DNA of 64,000 bases, from assembly GCA_044425815.1 (NCBI GenBank), contig JAWXVA010000003.1, forward strand, positions 1 to 64,000, written 5' to 3'. Position 1 is the stretch's first letter. The number at the start of each line of letters is the position of its first letter. The translations under genes were made by a program, and so were the position numbers. The stretch is from CAUPWF01 sp044425815 (lineage in GTDB: Bacteria; Bacillota; Clostridia; Lachnospirales; Lachnospiraceae). This document shows positions 34,312 through 42,575 of the stretch, in pieces. The notes under the pieces were generated by a model. It was not told the origin of the DNA. It did not search any database and saw only the letters and a list, made by a program, of their open reading frames with translations.

Positions 34312-35532
34312 ACTAATAGCCGCTAAATACGCTGTAGACCAAGCTATCTGTAAGTTGAAGCCACCTGTCACTGCATCTAGGTCCAATACTTCACCTATAT
34401 AATATACACCACTCACTTTTTTTGACTCCATCGTAGATGGGTTTATTTCCGATACTTTCACCCCACCTTTAGTGATAATCGCTTCCCTAAAGCTTCTTGT
34501 ACCCGTAAGCTCCATCGTAAAGTTCTTAATTAATCGCGCAAATTTTTGACGCTCCTCTTTGGAAATTTCATTCACTTTTTTCTCGTTATCAATACCACTA
34601 AGTTCTAGCATAATAGGTAATAATTTAGCTGGAAATAATTTTGGTATTGCGTTCTTGAACTGCTTGTTTTTGCTTTCCTCGAAATCCCTTAGAATTCGCT
34701 TGTCTAATTGTTCTAATGTTAAGGCTGGTTTTAAATCAATGCTTAATTGTAATGGAGTTTTATCTAATTGTTTCGCTACATAACTACTAGCACTCAGTAT
34801 CAATGGACCACTGACGCCAAAATGAGTAAATAACATCTCTCCTTGTTCTTCGTATAAAGTTTTTTTCCCATCTGTAATTTTAGCTGTTACGTTTTTAAGT
34901 GCAAGACCTTGCAGTTCTTTTGCATACCATTCTTTTACTTCGAGCGGTACAAGCGCTGGATACAACGGCGTAACCGTATGTCCCATGTTTTCAGCAAAAC
35001 GATACCCATCTCCTGTCGACCCTGTCGTCTCATAACTGCAACCACCTGTGGCTACGATACACGCATCTCCTTTGACAATATCACCATCAGATAATAAAAT
35101 CTCAGAAAACATTCCATTCTCCACGCGTATATTACGCACTGCATCTTCATAATGGATATGCACTTTCAATCGTTTCATTTCACGAATCATTCCATTGATA
35201 ACATCTGAGGAATGGTCCGAAACTGGAAAAACGCGATTCCCACGTTCAATTTTTGTCCTCACCCCTAATTCTTCAAAAAAATCAATCACTTGATCATTGG
35301 TAAAGCTATAAAATCCGCTGTATAAAAATTTAGCATTTGTGACAACCGAAGAAAATAACACTTCCATATCACTCGCATTTGTAATATTGCAGCGCCCTTT
35401 CCCTGTAATAAATAATTTCTTTCCTAGTTTTTCATTTTTTTCAAACAAATGAACTTCATGTCCATTTCTAGCTGCAATTATAGATGCTAGCATCCCTGCT
35501 GCACCTCCGCCTATAATCAATACTTTACTCAT
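34306..35532 (-). CDS. HI0933/BaiN-family FAD-dependent oxidoreductase
   Basis: A 408-residue flavoprotein. The FAD-binding GGGAAGMLASIIAARNG (about 8-24), the HI0933 block KLGKKLFITGKGRCNITN, CIVATGGCSYETTGSTGDGY, and near the C-terminus GEVLDLDAVTGGFNLQIAWSTA identify the YhiN/HI0933 family. One member (BaiN) acts in bile-acid dehydroxylation, but the family is broad and the substrate here is unknown. ATG 35532 (MSKVLIIG) has GAGGAAG 9 bases upstream; it overlaps the regulator gene by 8. A short tandem repeat lies at its 3' end. Confidence 0.88.
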   Translation of the reverse strand: MSKVLIIGGGAAGMLASIIAARNGHEVHLFEKNEKLGKKLFITGKGRCNITNASDMEVLFSSVVTNAKFLYSGFYSFTNDQVIDFFEELGVRTKIERGNRVFPVSDHSSDVINGMIREMKRLKVHIHYEDAVRNIRVENGMFSEILLSDGDIVKGDACIVATGGCSYETTGSTGDGYRFAENMGHTVTPLYPALVPLEVKEWYAKELQGLALKNVTAKITDGKKTLYEEQGEMLFTHFGVSGPLILSASSYVAKQLDKTPLQLSIDLKPALTLEQLDKRILRDFEESKNKQFKNAIPKLFPAKLLPIMLELSGIDNEKKVNEISKEERQKFARLIKNFTMELTGTRSFREAIITKGGVKVSEINPSTMESKKVSGVYYIGEVLDLDAVTGGFNLQIAWSTAYLAAISI

Positions 35533-36457
35533 CTTGTACTTCCTCATCTTTGGCACTCATACTCACAGTATTCTGTGCATAATTCAATTCATCAGTACTA
35601 TACACTTGATATTCGTCCCAGATTTCTTCTAGTTTTTCTAGTGTTTCTATCACAGTTTCTTGATTCTCCATACATAGTGCAACCACTAATGCATTAATGA
35701 TACTTAGCGGTGCAACTAACGAATCCACTATAGATGCCATATCGCTCTTAGCAATCAAATTACACGAAGAATATAAGCACATAGGTGAATGTACACTATC
35801 TGTAAGTGTAATAACTTTTGCACTTCTATTGCTCGCAAATTCTAAAGCTTTTAATGTACGCATTGAGTACCTTGGAAAACTGATTCCAATTATCACATCA
35901 TCTTGATCAATTCGGATTAGTTGTTCGAATATCTCACTCGCACTATTTGTATTAACTGCACAAACATCATCAACAATCAGATTTAAGTAAAACGATAAAA
36001 ATTGTGCTAACGGGGCACAACTACGAATCCCTACCACGTAGATTCGTTTTGCATTCTTAATCGTGTCTACTGCCAATTGAAATGCCTCTTTATCCACTTG
36101 GTTCATTGTTATGCGAATTTTATCTATATCTGCTTGGAGCACCGTCTCTATAATTTCCCCTTGGCCTATTCTTCCATATGCCACTTCCATGCGTTGAATC
36201 GAATTCAATCGATTACGTACCAATTCTTCCAGTGCTTTTTGAAACCCTGGATATCCTTTGTATCCTAGTTGACTAGCAAAACGAACAACTGTCGATTCAC
36301 TCACGCCTACTGTATCTCCTAATTTCGCTGCAGTCAAAAAAACGGCTTTATCGTAATTTTCTATAATGTAATTAGCCAAAGCTTTTTGCCCCTTACTAAA
36401 CGAACTGAATTGACTCTCTATAACTGCTAATAATTCATTTGTATTTCGTTCTATCAC
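35525..36457 (-). CDS. MurR/RpiR family transcriptional regulator
   Basis: A 310-residue protein. An N-terminal HTH_6 domain (about 1-77; SEVTVVRFASQLGYKGYPGFQ-like, seen as VSESTVVRFASQLGY) precedes a SIS sugar-phosphate-binding domain (about 125-255; IYVVGIRSCAPLAQFLSFYL and VIGISFPRYSMRT). Such regulators respond to phosphosugars; no sugar operon is adjacent, so the target is unknown. The start is GTG 36457 with AGGAGG upstream. First gene of the operon leading to the flavoprotein, cmk, ispH and rpsA. Confidence 0.88.
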   Translation of the reverse strand: MIERNTNELLAVIESQFSSFSKGQKALANYIIENYDKAVFLTAAKLGDTVGVSESTVVRFASQLGYKGYPGFQKALEELVRNRLNSIQRMEVAYGRIGQGEIIETVLQADIDKIRITMNQVDKEAFQLAVDTIKNAKRIYVVGIRSCAPLAQFLSFYLNLIVDDVCAVNTNSASEIFEQLIRIDQDDVIIGISFPRYSMRTLKALEFASNRSAKVITLTDSVHSPMCLYSSCNLIAKSDMASIVDSLVAPLSIINALVVALCMENQETVIETLEKLEEIWDEYQVYSTDELNYAQNTVSMSAKDEEVQDE

Positions 36458-36567
36458 AATTGCCTCCTAGATAAATGATTAATGTAATTAATATAACATA
36501 TTTTTTTATCCTTTACATCTTTTAAATAGTATAACTAGTTATTTAATAAACATTTAATCACTACAGA

Positions 36568-36619
36568 CAAAAAAAGATGTGTAAAACAGATAAAACACTC
36601 ATCTGTTTCACAACATCTT
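36568..36619 (-). terminator. Terminator of the decarboxylase/transcarboxylase operon
   Basis: On the minus strand AAGATGTTGTGAAACAGAT pairs with ATCTGTTTTACACATCTT around GAGTGTTTT, followed by seven T. It lies just after oadA. Confidence 0.88.
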
Positions 36620-36646
36620 CTCTCAATTTTCTTATATATTCTAAAA

Positions 36647-38050
36647 TTATACTGGATATGCACCGTTCTTTGTATCTGCAACTGTAGCATCTACTTTTGT
36701 TTTTTGTGCATCACGATATTTGAAGAAATCTGTAGCAACTTGTGGGAATAATGCATAAGATAATACATCTTCCTCTTGTGTGCTATAAGCAGCCATTTCA
36801 GCTTTTAATGTATCAAGTTCTGCTGGTAATGTATCAGCGAATCTACAAGTAATTGGTTCTAAATCTCCAATAACTTGTTTTTGAATCTCTGCATTAAATG
36901 GTTTAACAGTCTTACCATATTTTCCTGCAAATACATCTTTTGTTTCTTTTGTTGCCATCTTGTATCTTTCACCCATAAGCACGTTAAATACAGCTTGTGT
37001 TCCAACGATTTGCGAAGAAGGTGTAACAAGTGGGCATTCTCCAAGGTCTGCACGTACTCTTGGTACTTCTGCAAGCACTTCGTAATATTTATCTTCTGCT
37101 CCTTGTTCTTTTAATTGAGAAGTAAGGTTCGATAACATACCACCTGGTACTTGATATAATAACGTCTTGATATCAACACCCATGTTTTTAGGATTTAATA
37201 ATCCAGATTCAAGCGCTTTGTCACGAAGTGGTCTGAAATAATCCGCGATTTCTGCTAGTAATGCTTGATCATATCCTGTATCAAATTTTGTACCCTTGAA
37301 TGTTTCAACCATAACTTCTGTAGCTGGTTGTGATGTACCAAGCGCAAATGGTGACATCGCTGTATCCACTACGTCTACTCCAGCTTCAATTGCTTTCATA
37401 TATGTCATAGAAGCAACACCTGATGTGTAGTGTGTGTGAAGTTGAATAGGGATATCTACTGCATCTTTTAATGCTTCTATCATCTCTGTTGCTTTATATG
37501 GAAGTAATAATCCAGCCATATCTTTCAAACAAATTGAGTTTGCACCCATTTCTTCACATTCTTTTGCAATTCCTTGCCAATATTCTACCGTATAGGCATC
37601 TCCTAATGTATAAGATAAGGCAACTTGTGCATGTCCTTTTTCAGCATTCGTAGCTTTGACAGCTGTTTGTAAGTTTCTCATATCATTCAAACAGTCGAAA
37701 ATACGAATAATATCCATTCCATTTGCCACTGATTTTTGTACGAAATATTCTACAACATCATCAGCATATGGACGATATCCTAAGATATTTTGTCCACGGA
37801 ATAACATTTGTAATTTTGTGTTTTTAAATCCATCACGGAACTGACGTAATCTATCCCATGGATCTTCTTTTAAGAATCGAAGTGATGCATCAAATGTAGC
37901 TCCGCCCCAGCACTCTACTGAGTGGTATCCTACTTTGTCCATTTTATCAATAATAGGAAGCATCTGTTCTGTAGTCATTCTTGTAGCAATCAATGATTGA
38001 TGTGCATCACGAAGAATGGTCTCTGTTAATTTAATTGGTTTTCTTTCCAT
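36647..38050 (-). CDS. oadA: Pyruvate/oxaloacetate carboxyltransferase subunit (OadA/5S type, no biotin domain)
   Basis: A 467-residue protein. The HMGL-like TIM barrel starts LTETILRDAHQSLIATRM, with RGQNILGYRPYADDVVEYF, the active-site SICLKDMAGLLLPY (carbamylated-type Lys) and the metal-binding IQLHTHYTSG. A conserved carboxylase domain follows (PGGMLSNLTSQLKEQG), and the protein ends without the biotinyl domain found in full OadA, as in the transcarboxylase 5S subunit. It moves a carboxyl group between biotin and pyruvate/oxaloacetate. Last gene of its operon, 44 bases after oadB. Confidence 0.93.
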   Translation of the reverse strand: MERKPIKLTETILRDAHQSLIATRMTTEQMLPIIDKMDKVGYHSVECWGGATFDASLRFLKEDPWDRLRQFRDGFKNTKLQMLFRGQNILGYRPYADDVVEYFVQKSVANGMDIIRIFDCLNDMRNLQTAVKATNAEKGHAQVALSYTLGDAYTVEYWQGIAKECEEMGANSICLKDMAGLLLPYKATEMIEALKDAVDIPIQLHTHYTSGVASMTYMKAIEAGVDVVDTAMSPFALGTSQPATEVMVETFKGTKFDTGYDQALLAEIADYFRPLRDKALESGLLNPKNMGVDIKTLLYQVPGGMLSNLTSQLKEQGAEDKYYEVLAEVPRVRADLGECPLVTPSSQIVGTQAVFNVLMGERYKMATKETKDVFAGKYGKTVKPFNAEIQKQVIGDLEPITCRFADTLPAELDTLKAEMAAYSTQEEDVLSYALFPQVATDFFKYRDAQKTKVDATVADTKNGAYPV

Positions 38051-38094
38051 CTCTATAACATCTCCTTTTTCATTTAAAAATAGGTCTTATCTGA

Positions 38095-39243
38095 TTACAC
38101 ACCAAAGATAGCCATGAATGTTCCCGCTGCTACCGCCGTACCAATAACACCTGCTACGTTAGGTCCCATTGCATGCATAAGTAAGAAGTTGGTAGGATCC
38201 GCTTCCGCTCCAACCTTTTGTGATACTCTAGCTGCCATAGGTACAGCTGATACCCCTGCCGAACCAATAAGTGGATTGATTTTACCTCCAGTTACTTTAC
38301 ACATGATTTTACCAAATACAATACCTGATGCTGTACCAAACATAAATGCTAATAGTCCAAGCACTACGATATAGATAGTTTCCATATTAATGAACGCTTC
38401 TGCACTTGTAGTAGCACCAACTGAAGTTCCTAATAAAATAACTACGATATACATCAAAGCATTCGAAGCAGTGTCCACTAATTGTCTACACACGCCTGAT
38501 TCTTTGAATAAGTTACCTAGCATCAACATACCTACCAGTGGAGCTGTTGATGGTAGAATCGAACAAACTACAATCGTAACAACGATAGGGAATAAAATCC
38601 GCTCTAATTTAGATACTGGTCTTAATTGTTCCATCTTAATTTTACGTTCTTCTTCTGTAGTAAGCGCCTTCATAATAGGTGGTTGAATAATCGGTACAAG
38701 TGACATATACGAATACGCTGCAACCGCAATCGGTCCCATAAGTGCTGTTTGTCCTAATTTACCAGCAAGGAAGATAGAGGTTGGTCCATCTGCACCACCG
38801 ATAATTGAAATAGCTGCTGCTGCTTTATCCGAGAATCCCAAAGCCATCGCACCTAAATATGCTGCAAAAATACCAAATTGAGCTGCTGCACCTAACAAGA
38901 AACTTTTAGGATTCGCAATCAATGGTCCAAAGTCGGTCATCGCCCCAACACCTAAGAAAATAAGTGATGGAAGAATTGCCCACTCATCTAATAAATAAAA
39001 GTAATAAAGTAAACCGCCTACTCCATTCGCAGCTTCTTCTGTCGACATCATAATATCTGGATAGATATTAACTAATAACATACCAAATGCAATCGGTGTA
39101 AGAAGAAGTGGCTCAAAACCGTGTCTAATCGCTAAATATAAGAAACCGCAAGCAACTGCAATCATTACTAGATTTCCTAAACTTAGATTAAAGAAGGCTG
39201 TTTGATGCAATAGATTGTCTAATGCATTTAAAATATAATCCAT
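38095..39243 (-). CDS. oadB: Sodium-translocating decarboxylase beta subunit
   Basis: A 382-residue membrane protein with about 9-11 segments. Family blocks include GVGAMTDFGPLIANPKSFLLG, IGGADGPTSIFLAGKL (with the Asp implicated in sodium binding) and the C-terminal PTNFLLMHAMGPNVAGVIG. It decarboxylates carboxybiotin and exports sodium ions, so the operon converts a decarboxylation into a membrane gradient. It lies 22 bases after the biotin carrier gene. Confidence 0.96.
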   Translation of the reverse strand: MDYILNALDNLLHQTAFFNLSLGNLVMIAVACGFLYLAIRHGFEPLLLTPIAFGMLLVNIYPDIMMSTEEAANGVGGLLYYFYLLDEWAILPSLIFLGVGAMTDFGPLIANPKSFLLGAAAQFGIFAAYLGAMALGFSDKAAAAISIIGGADGPTSIFLAGKLGQTALMGPIAVAAYSYMSLVPIIQPPIMKALTTEEERKIKMEQLRPVSKLERILFPIVVTIVVCSILPSTAPLVGMLMLGNLFKESGVCRQLVDTASNALMYIVVILLGTSVGATTSAEAFINMETIYIVVLGLLAFMFGTASGIVFGKIMCKVTGGKINPLIGSAGVSAVPMAARVSQKVGAEADPTNFLLMHAMGPNVAGVIGTAVAAGTFMAIFGV

Positions 39244-39265
39244 GTTAAAACCTCCATACTGTTTC

Positions 39266-39628
39266 TTAGTTTAATGTTGCTAATACTGCTCCTGATTCAA
39301 TTGCATCGCCTACTGCAATATCAATACTTGCTACTGTTCCATCTTCTGGTGCTACTACAGGAATTTCCATCTTCATAGCTTCAATGATAATAACTGTATC
39401 ACCTTTTTTCACTGCTTGTCCTACACTAGCTTCTACTTTAAATACTTTACCTGCTGCTCCTGCTGTTACTTGGATGCTTCCAGCTCCTGCTGCTTTTGCT
39501 GGTGCGGCTACTGGTGCTGCTGGTGCTGCCGCTACTGGTGCTGCTGCGATTGGTGCCACTCCAGCTCCTTTTTCTTCTACTACAACATCATATGCAACTC
39601 CGTTTACTGTAATTGTATAATTTTTCAT
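39266..39628 (-). CDS. Biotin carboxyl carrier protein of the decarboxylase complex
   Basis: A 120-residue protein starting MKNYTITVNGVAYDV. An Ala/Pro-rich linker (about 25-50: AAAPVAAAPAAPVAAPAKAA) separates the head from a lipoyl/biotinyl domain whose EAMKME motif (Lys near residue 85) is the biotinylation site. ATG 39628 is chosen because AGGAGG is 8 bases before it; the frame is open further upstream but overlaps the gamma subunit gene. It carries CO2 between the carboxyltransferases and OadB. Confidence 0.95.
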   Translation of the reverse strand: MKNYTITVNGVAYDVVVEEKGAGVAPIAAAPVAAAPAAPVAAPAKAAGAGSIQVTAGAAGKVFKVEASVGQAVKKGDTVIIIEAMKMEIPVVAPEDGTVASIDIAVGDAIESGAVLATLN

Positions 39629-39644
39629 TGAAATTTCCTCCTGA

Positions 39645-40412
39645 TTATCCATTCCATTTATTTGATTTTTTACGTTTAATTGAACGAACAACAAATCCAT
39701 CTGTTGTAGTTCCTTCTGATGCAGCAATCGCTGCTGTAATTACTGCAATTAAATCTAACTCTGCACTTACACTTGTTTCAGCTACTGCTACCACTGGTTC
39801 CACAACTACTGGAGCCGCTGCTACTGGAGCTGCTTTTTTCTTGAATTTTTCTTCCAAAGCTGGAATGTACTTAAACAGTGAAATAATAAAAGCAATAAAT
39901 ATTAATACTAAAAATACAGTTCCCATTCCCAATAATGTATTCAATACAGCTTTCATAATAATTTCATTAAATGAATACACTGGGTCAATAGTCAAAGATT
40001 CTAATCTTCCATCGTCAAAGATGTATGTAATCTTTGCATCTCTTTCACTATAAGAAGCTTCAGCTACTAATGTCACTTCTGTTCCATCTACTTCTGCTTC
40101 GTAATCGCCATTAATTTGGATAAATGTTCCACAATCTTGCAAGCCTGTGCTCCATGCACTTACTACTTCTGAAAAAGTATATCCATCAGATGGGATTCCT
40201 GAATCATACAATATTGTCGAGATATCAAATTCTTCGCCTTCTATGTAATAATCCATTGATTCTTGATCCATAGAAGCAAATATAGATGTCAATCCGCTAC
40301 CTAACTGTGTAATAGTGGTAACATCTTGTTCAGCGCTTTCTGAACTTGTACAACCAGCTAAACTAAATGTACAAATTAGCGCTAATAATAATAAGCTAAT
40401 TTTTTTCCTCAC
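39645..40412 (-). CDS. OadG-family gamma subunit with lipoprotein N-terminus
   Basis: A 255-residue protein. It begins with a lipoprotein signal (LLLALICTFSLAGC, lipid Cys near 21), then about 130 residues of extracytoplasmic domain (ISTILYDSGIPSDGYTFSEV...), one membrane helix (about 168-190) and a cytosolic Ala-rich tail ending in VITAAIAASEGTTTDGFVVR, typical of OadG proteins. Classic OadG is about 80 residues, with only helix and tail, so this is a fused, enlarged form. GTG 40412 with GAGGTG upstream is the start. Gamma subunits assemble the membrane complex. Confidence 0.88.
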   Translation of the reverse strand: MRKKISLLLLALICTFSLAGCTSSESAEQDVTTITQLGSGLTSIFASMDQESMDYYIEGEEFDISTILYDSGIPSDGYTFSEVVSAWSTGLQDCGTFIQINGDYEAEVDGTEVTLVAEASYSERDAKITYIFDDGRLESLTIDPVYSFNEIIMKAVLNTLLGMGTVFLVLIFIAFIISLFKYIPALEEKFKKKAAPVAAAPVVVEPVVAVAETSVSAELDLIAVITAAIAASEGTTTDGFVVRSIKRKKSNKWNG

Positions 40413-40428
40413 TGGACGTCACCTCTCA

Positions 40429-41865
40429 TTAAACCGTGCCATGTTTTTTACTTGGACGATCTTCTCTTTTTGTGAATAACATTTCAAATGCACCAATTAC
40501 ATACTTACGTGTATCAACTGGATCAATAATTGTATCCACATACCCTCTTCTAGCTGCTGATTCCACACTTGATTGAAGTGCCTTGTATTCTGCCGCTTTT
40601 TCTTTCATAGTTGCAGCATCTGCATCTGCATACATAATCTTAGCTGCCATATTCTCATCCATCATGCCAATACTAGCTGTTGGCCATGCGTATACCATAT
40701 CAGCTCCAATTGCTTTACTATTCATAGTAATGTATGCACTTCCATAAGCTTTTCCAATTACAACATTTACTTTAGGTACTGTTGCATTTGCAAATGCGTA
40801 TGTTAATTTTGCTGTTGTTTTTGCTAATAATTTTTCCGAGCATTTTGTTGCTTTAAATCCATTTACGTTTGTTAATGTAAGGATTGGAATATTGAAAGCA
40901 TCACAGAACGTAACGAACTGAGCAGCTTTTCTAGCACCTTTCGCAGATAATGAACCATCAAATTCTGCTACTACTTCTGCATTTTCATCGTACACTTTTG
41001 AACGGTTAGCTACCGCTCCAACAGTCATACCATTCAAACGAATAAATCCTGTAACCATATCTTTTGCAAATTCTTTTTTCGTCTCTACAAAGATTCCATT
41101 ATCTGAAATAGTCGCAAGTGCTATCGCTGTATCTTCTGTTGCATTTTCGATACCTGTGCATGCACGATTTAAATCATCTAAGCACTCATCATATGCATCA
41201 TTATCTTCGTTATTAGCTGGAAGAATCGTAACTAATGTACGCAATTGTGCAATAATTTCTTCTTCTGTTCCTGCTGCATCTACAAGTCCTGTTTCTTCAC
41301 ATTGGAATGTTGCAGAAGCTGTATTACACTTAGAAACTTCATTTCCCTCAATTGCATTTGGTGCGTTAACAAACAATTTAGCTTTTTTCTCTTCCATAAA
41401 TGTAAAGTCTGTAAGAGCTGGAACTACTGCTAATCCACCACCACACATACCAAAAATAGCTGTCAATTGTGGAATCACTCCTGATGCCAATGTTTGTTTC
41501 ATGTACAATGTTCCAAAAGCATTAAGCGCATCTGTTGCTTCTTGTAATCTAAGTCCAGAACAATCAACTAATCCTATAACAGGTGCACCCATTTTCATTG
41601 CCATATCATAAATATTAACAATTTTTTTCGCATGCATTTCACCCATAGAACCTTGTAATACTGTAGCATCTTGGCTATATACATATACCAAATTGCCATC
41701 AATCACTCCGTAGCCAGTTATGACACCATCTGCAGGAGTTGCTTTCTCTGTCATGTTAAAATCAGTACTTCTAGCTGTGATTGCACCACCAATTTCAACA
41801 AAACTCCCCTCATCAAGTAACTTAGTAATTCTCTTACTCGCTGAGCTTGCTGTGTTGTTACTCAT
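40429..41865 (-). CDS. Acyl-CoA carboxyltransferase (methylmalonyl-CoA decarboxylase alpha / 12S type)
   Basis: A 478-residue protein with two crotonase-fold halves of the carboxyltransferase family. The N-terminal half has VYVYSQDATVLQGSMGEMHAKKI and GLVDCSGLRLQEA; the C-terminal half has GFKATKCSEK and VIGKAYGSAYITMNSKAIGAD. Homologues act on methylmalonyl-CoA or propionyl-CoA; the acyl specificity is inferred. ATG 41865 is preferred over one five codons upstream because GGAGG is 9 bases before it. First gene of the operon, with a near-consensus promoter. Confidence 0.88.
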   Translation of the reverse strand: MSNNTASSASKRITKLLDEGSFVEIGGAITARSTDFNMTEKATPADGVITGYGVIDGNLVYVYSQDATVLQGSMGEMHAKKIVNIYDMAMKMGAPVIGLVDCSGLRLQEATDALNAFGTLYMKQTLASGVIPQLTAIFGMCGGGLAVVPALTDFTFMEEKKAKLFVNAPNAIEGNEVSKCNTASATFQCEETGLVDAAGTEEEIIAQLRTLVTILPANNEDNDAYDECLDDLNRACTGIENATEDTAIALATISDNGIFVETKKEFAKDMVTGFIRLNGMTVGAVANRSKVYDENAEVVAEFDGSLSAKGARKAAQFVTFCDAFNIPILTLTNVNGFKATKCSEKLLAKTTAKLTYAFANATVPKVNVVIGKAYGSAYITMNSKAIGADMVYAWPTASIGMMDENMAAKIMYADADAATMKEKAAEYKALQSSVESAARRGYVDTIIDPVDTRKYVIGAFEMLFTKREDRPSKKHGTV

Positions 41866-41921
41866 AGATCTTTCCTCCATTTTCTATATAATAAAAATTT
41901 AATAAATTTTATACCTATTTT

Positions 41922-41950
41922 AGTATACTCTACCGCATTAAAGTTTTCAA
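41922..41950 (-). promoter_or_regulatory. Sigma-A type promoter of the carboxyltransferase operon
   Basis: On the minus strand TTGAAA (41950-41945) and TATACT (41927-41922) lie 17 bases apart, with an AT-rich leader of about 50 bases before GGAGG and ATG 41865. Confidence 0.8.
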
Positions 41951-41996
41951 CAAATTTCTATGGAATTATTATATTTTTACATTCCTATTTCTGAAA

Positions 41997-42044
41997 CAAA
42001 AAAAGACTATAACCAGTATACCCACACACTGATTATAATCTTTT
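41997..42044 (-). terminator. Terminator of the leucine-rich repeat gene
   Basis: On the minus strand AAAGATTATAATCAGT pairs with ACTGGTTATAGTCTTT, including two G-U pairs, followed by seven T. It separates the small LRR gene from the next promoter. Confidence 0.82.
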
Positions 42045-42064
42045 CCTACTATAATTAATTCCAC

Positions 42065-42466
42065 TTAAGATAACAGACTCGAACATTCATAAAAAACATA
42101 ATTTCCCATCATCTCCACGCTCGCTGGTATCTTTATACTCTCTAGTGCACTACATCTTGAAAATGCTTGATCATTTATTTCTTTTACTCCATATCCCAAA
42201 TGCACACATCTTAGATTTTCACATTGTTCAAACGCTTCCGCACCGATCACTTCAAGGGTATCTGGGATTTTCACACTAAGTAAACTCAATTTACAAAAAG
42301 CACTTTCTTTAACCTCCACTACTGGCAAGTCATCAATAAACCATGGAATCTGGATATGTCGACGCCTTCCTTTATATCCAGTAATGGTAATGGACTCTCC
42401 GTTGCTTCTCCATTCAAATCCTTTTTCTCTAGCTTCTTCTGATGTAACTGTAATTTCTTTCCTCAT
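42065..42466 (-). CDS. Small BspA-type leucine-rich repeat protein
   Basis: A 133-residue protein starting MRKEITVTSEEAREKG. From about residue 40 there are roughly four LRR_5 (BspA-type) repeats: VVEVKESAFCKL, VIGAEAFEQCENLRCVHLG and EINDQAFSRCSALESIKIP among them. There is no signal peptide, anchor or further domain, so it is a short, probably cytosolic member of a family usually found in large surface proteins. ATG 42466 has AGGGGG 6 bases upstream. It follows the POT transporter by 109 bases and has its own terminator. Function unknown. Confidence 0.8.
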   Translation of the reverse strand: MRKEITVTSEEAREKGFEWRSNGESITITGYKGRRRHIQIPWFIDDLPVVEVKESAFCKLSLLSVKIPDTLEVIGAEAFEQCENLRCVHLGYGVKEINDQAFSRCSALESIKIPASVEMMGNYVFYECSSLLS

Positions 42467-42531
42467 CCTTTTCCCCCTAGACATACCGCTGTAATCGTTA
42501 TATTGTCACATAGCCTCATTGTAATATAGAC

Positions 42532-42545
42532 CACTATATATAGTG
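42532..42545. repeat. Perfect 14-base palindrome upstream of the LRR gene
   Basis: CACTATATATAGTG is its own reverse complement and lies between the POT gene and the LRR gene. It could be a regulator site or part of a weak hairpin; no T-tract follows. Confidence 0.45.
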
Positions 42546-42575
42546 ATACATACCAGTGTTTCTGGGGTGCAAGCA

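Noticed and set aside
39384..39631. Plus-strand Cys- or Ala-rich frames over the biotin carrier
   Set aside because: They mirror the Ala/Pro linker of the biotin carrier protein; composition is a direct consequence of GCT/GCA codons.
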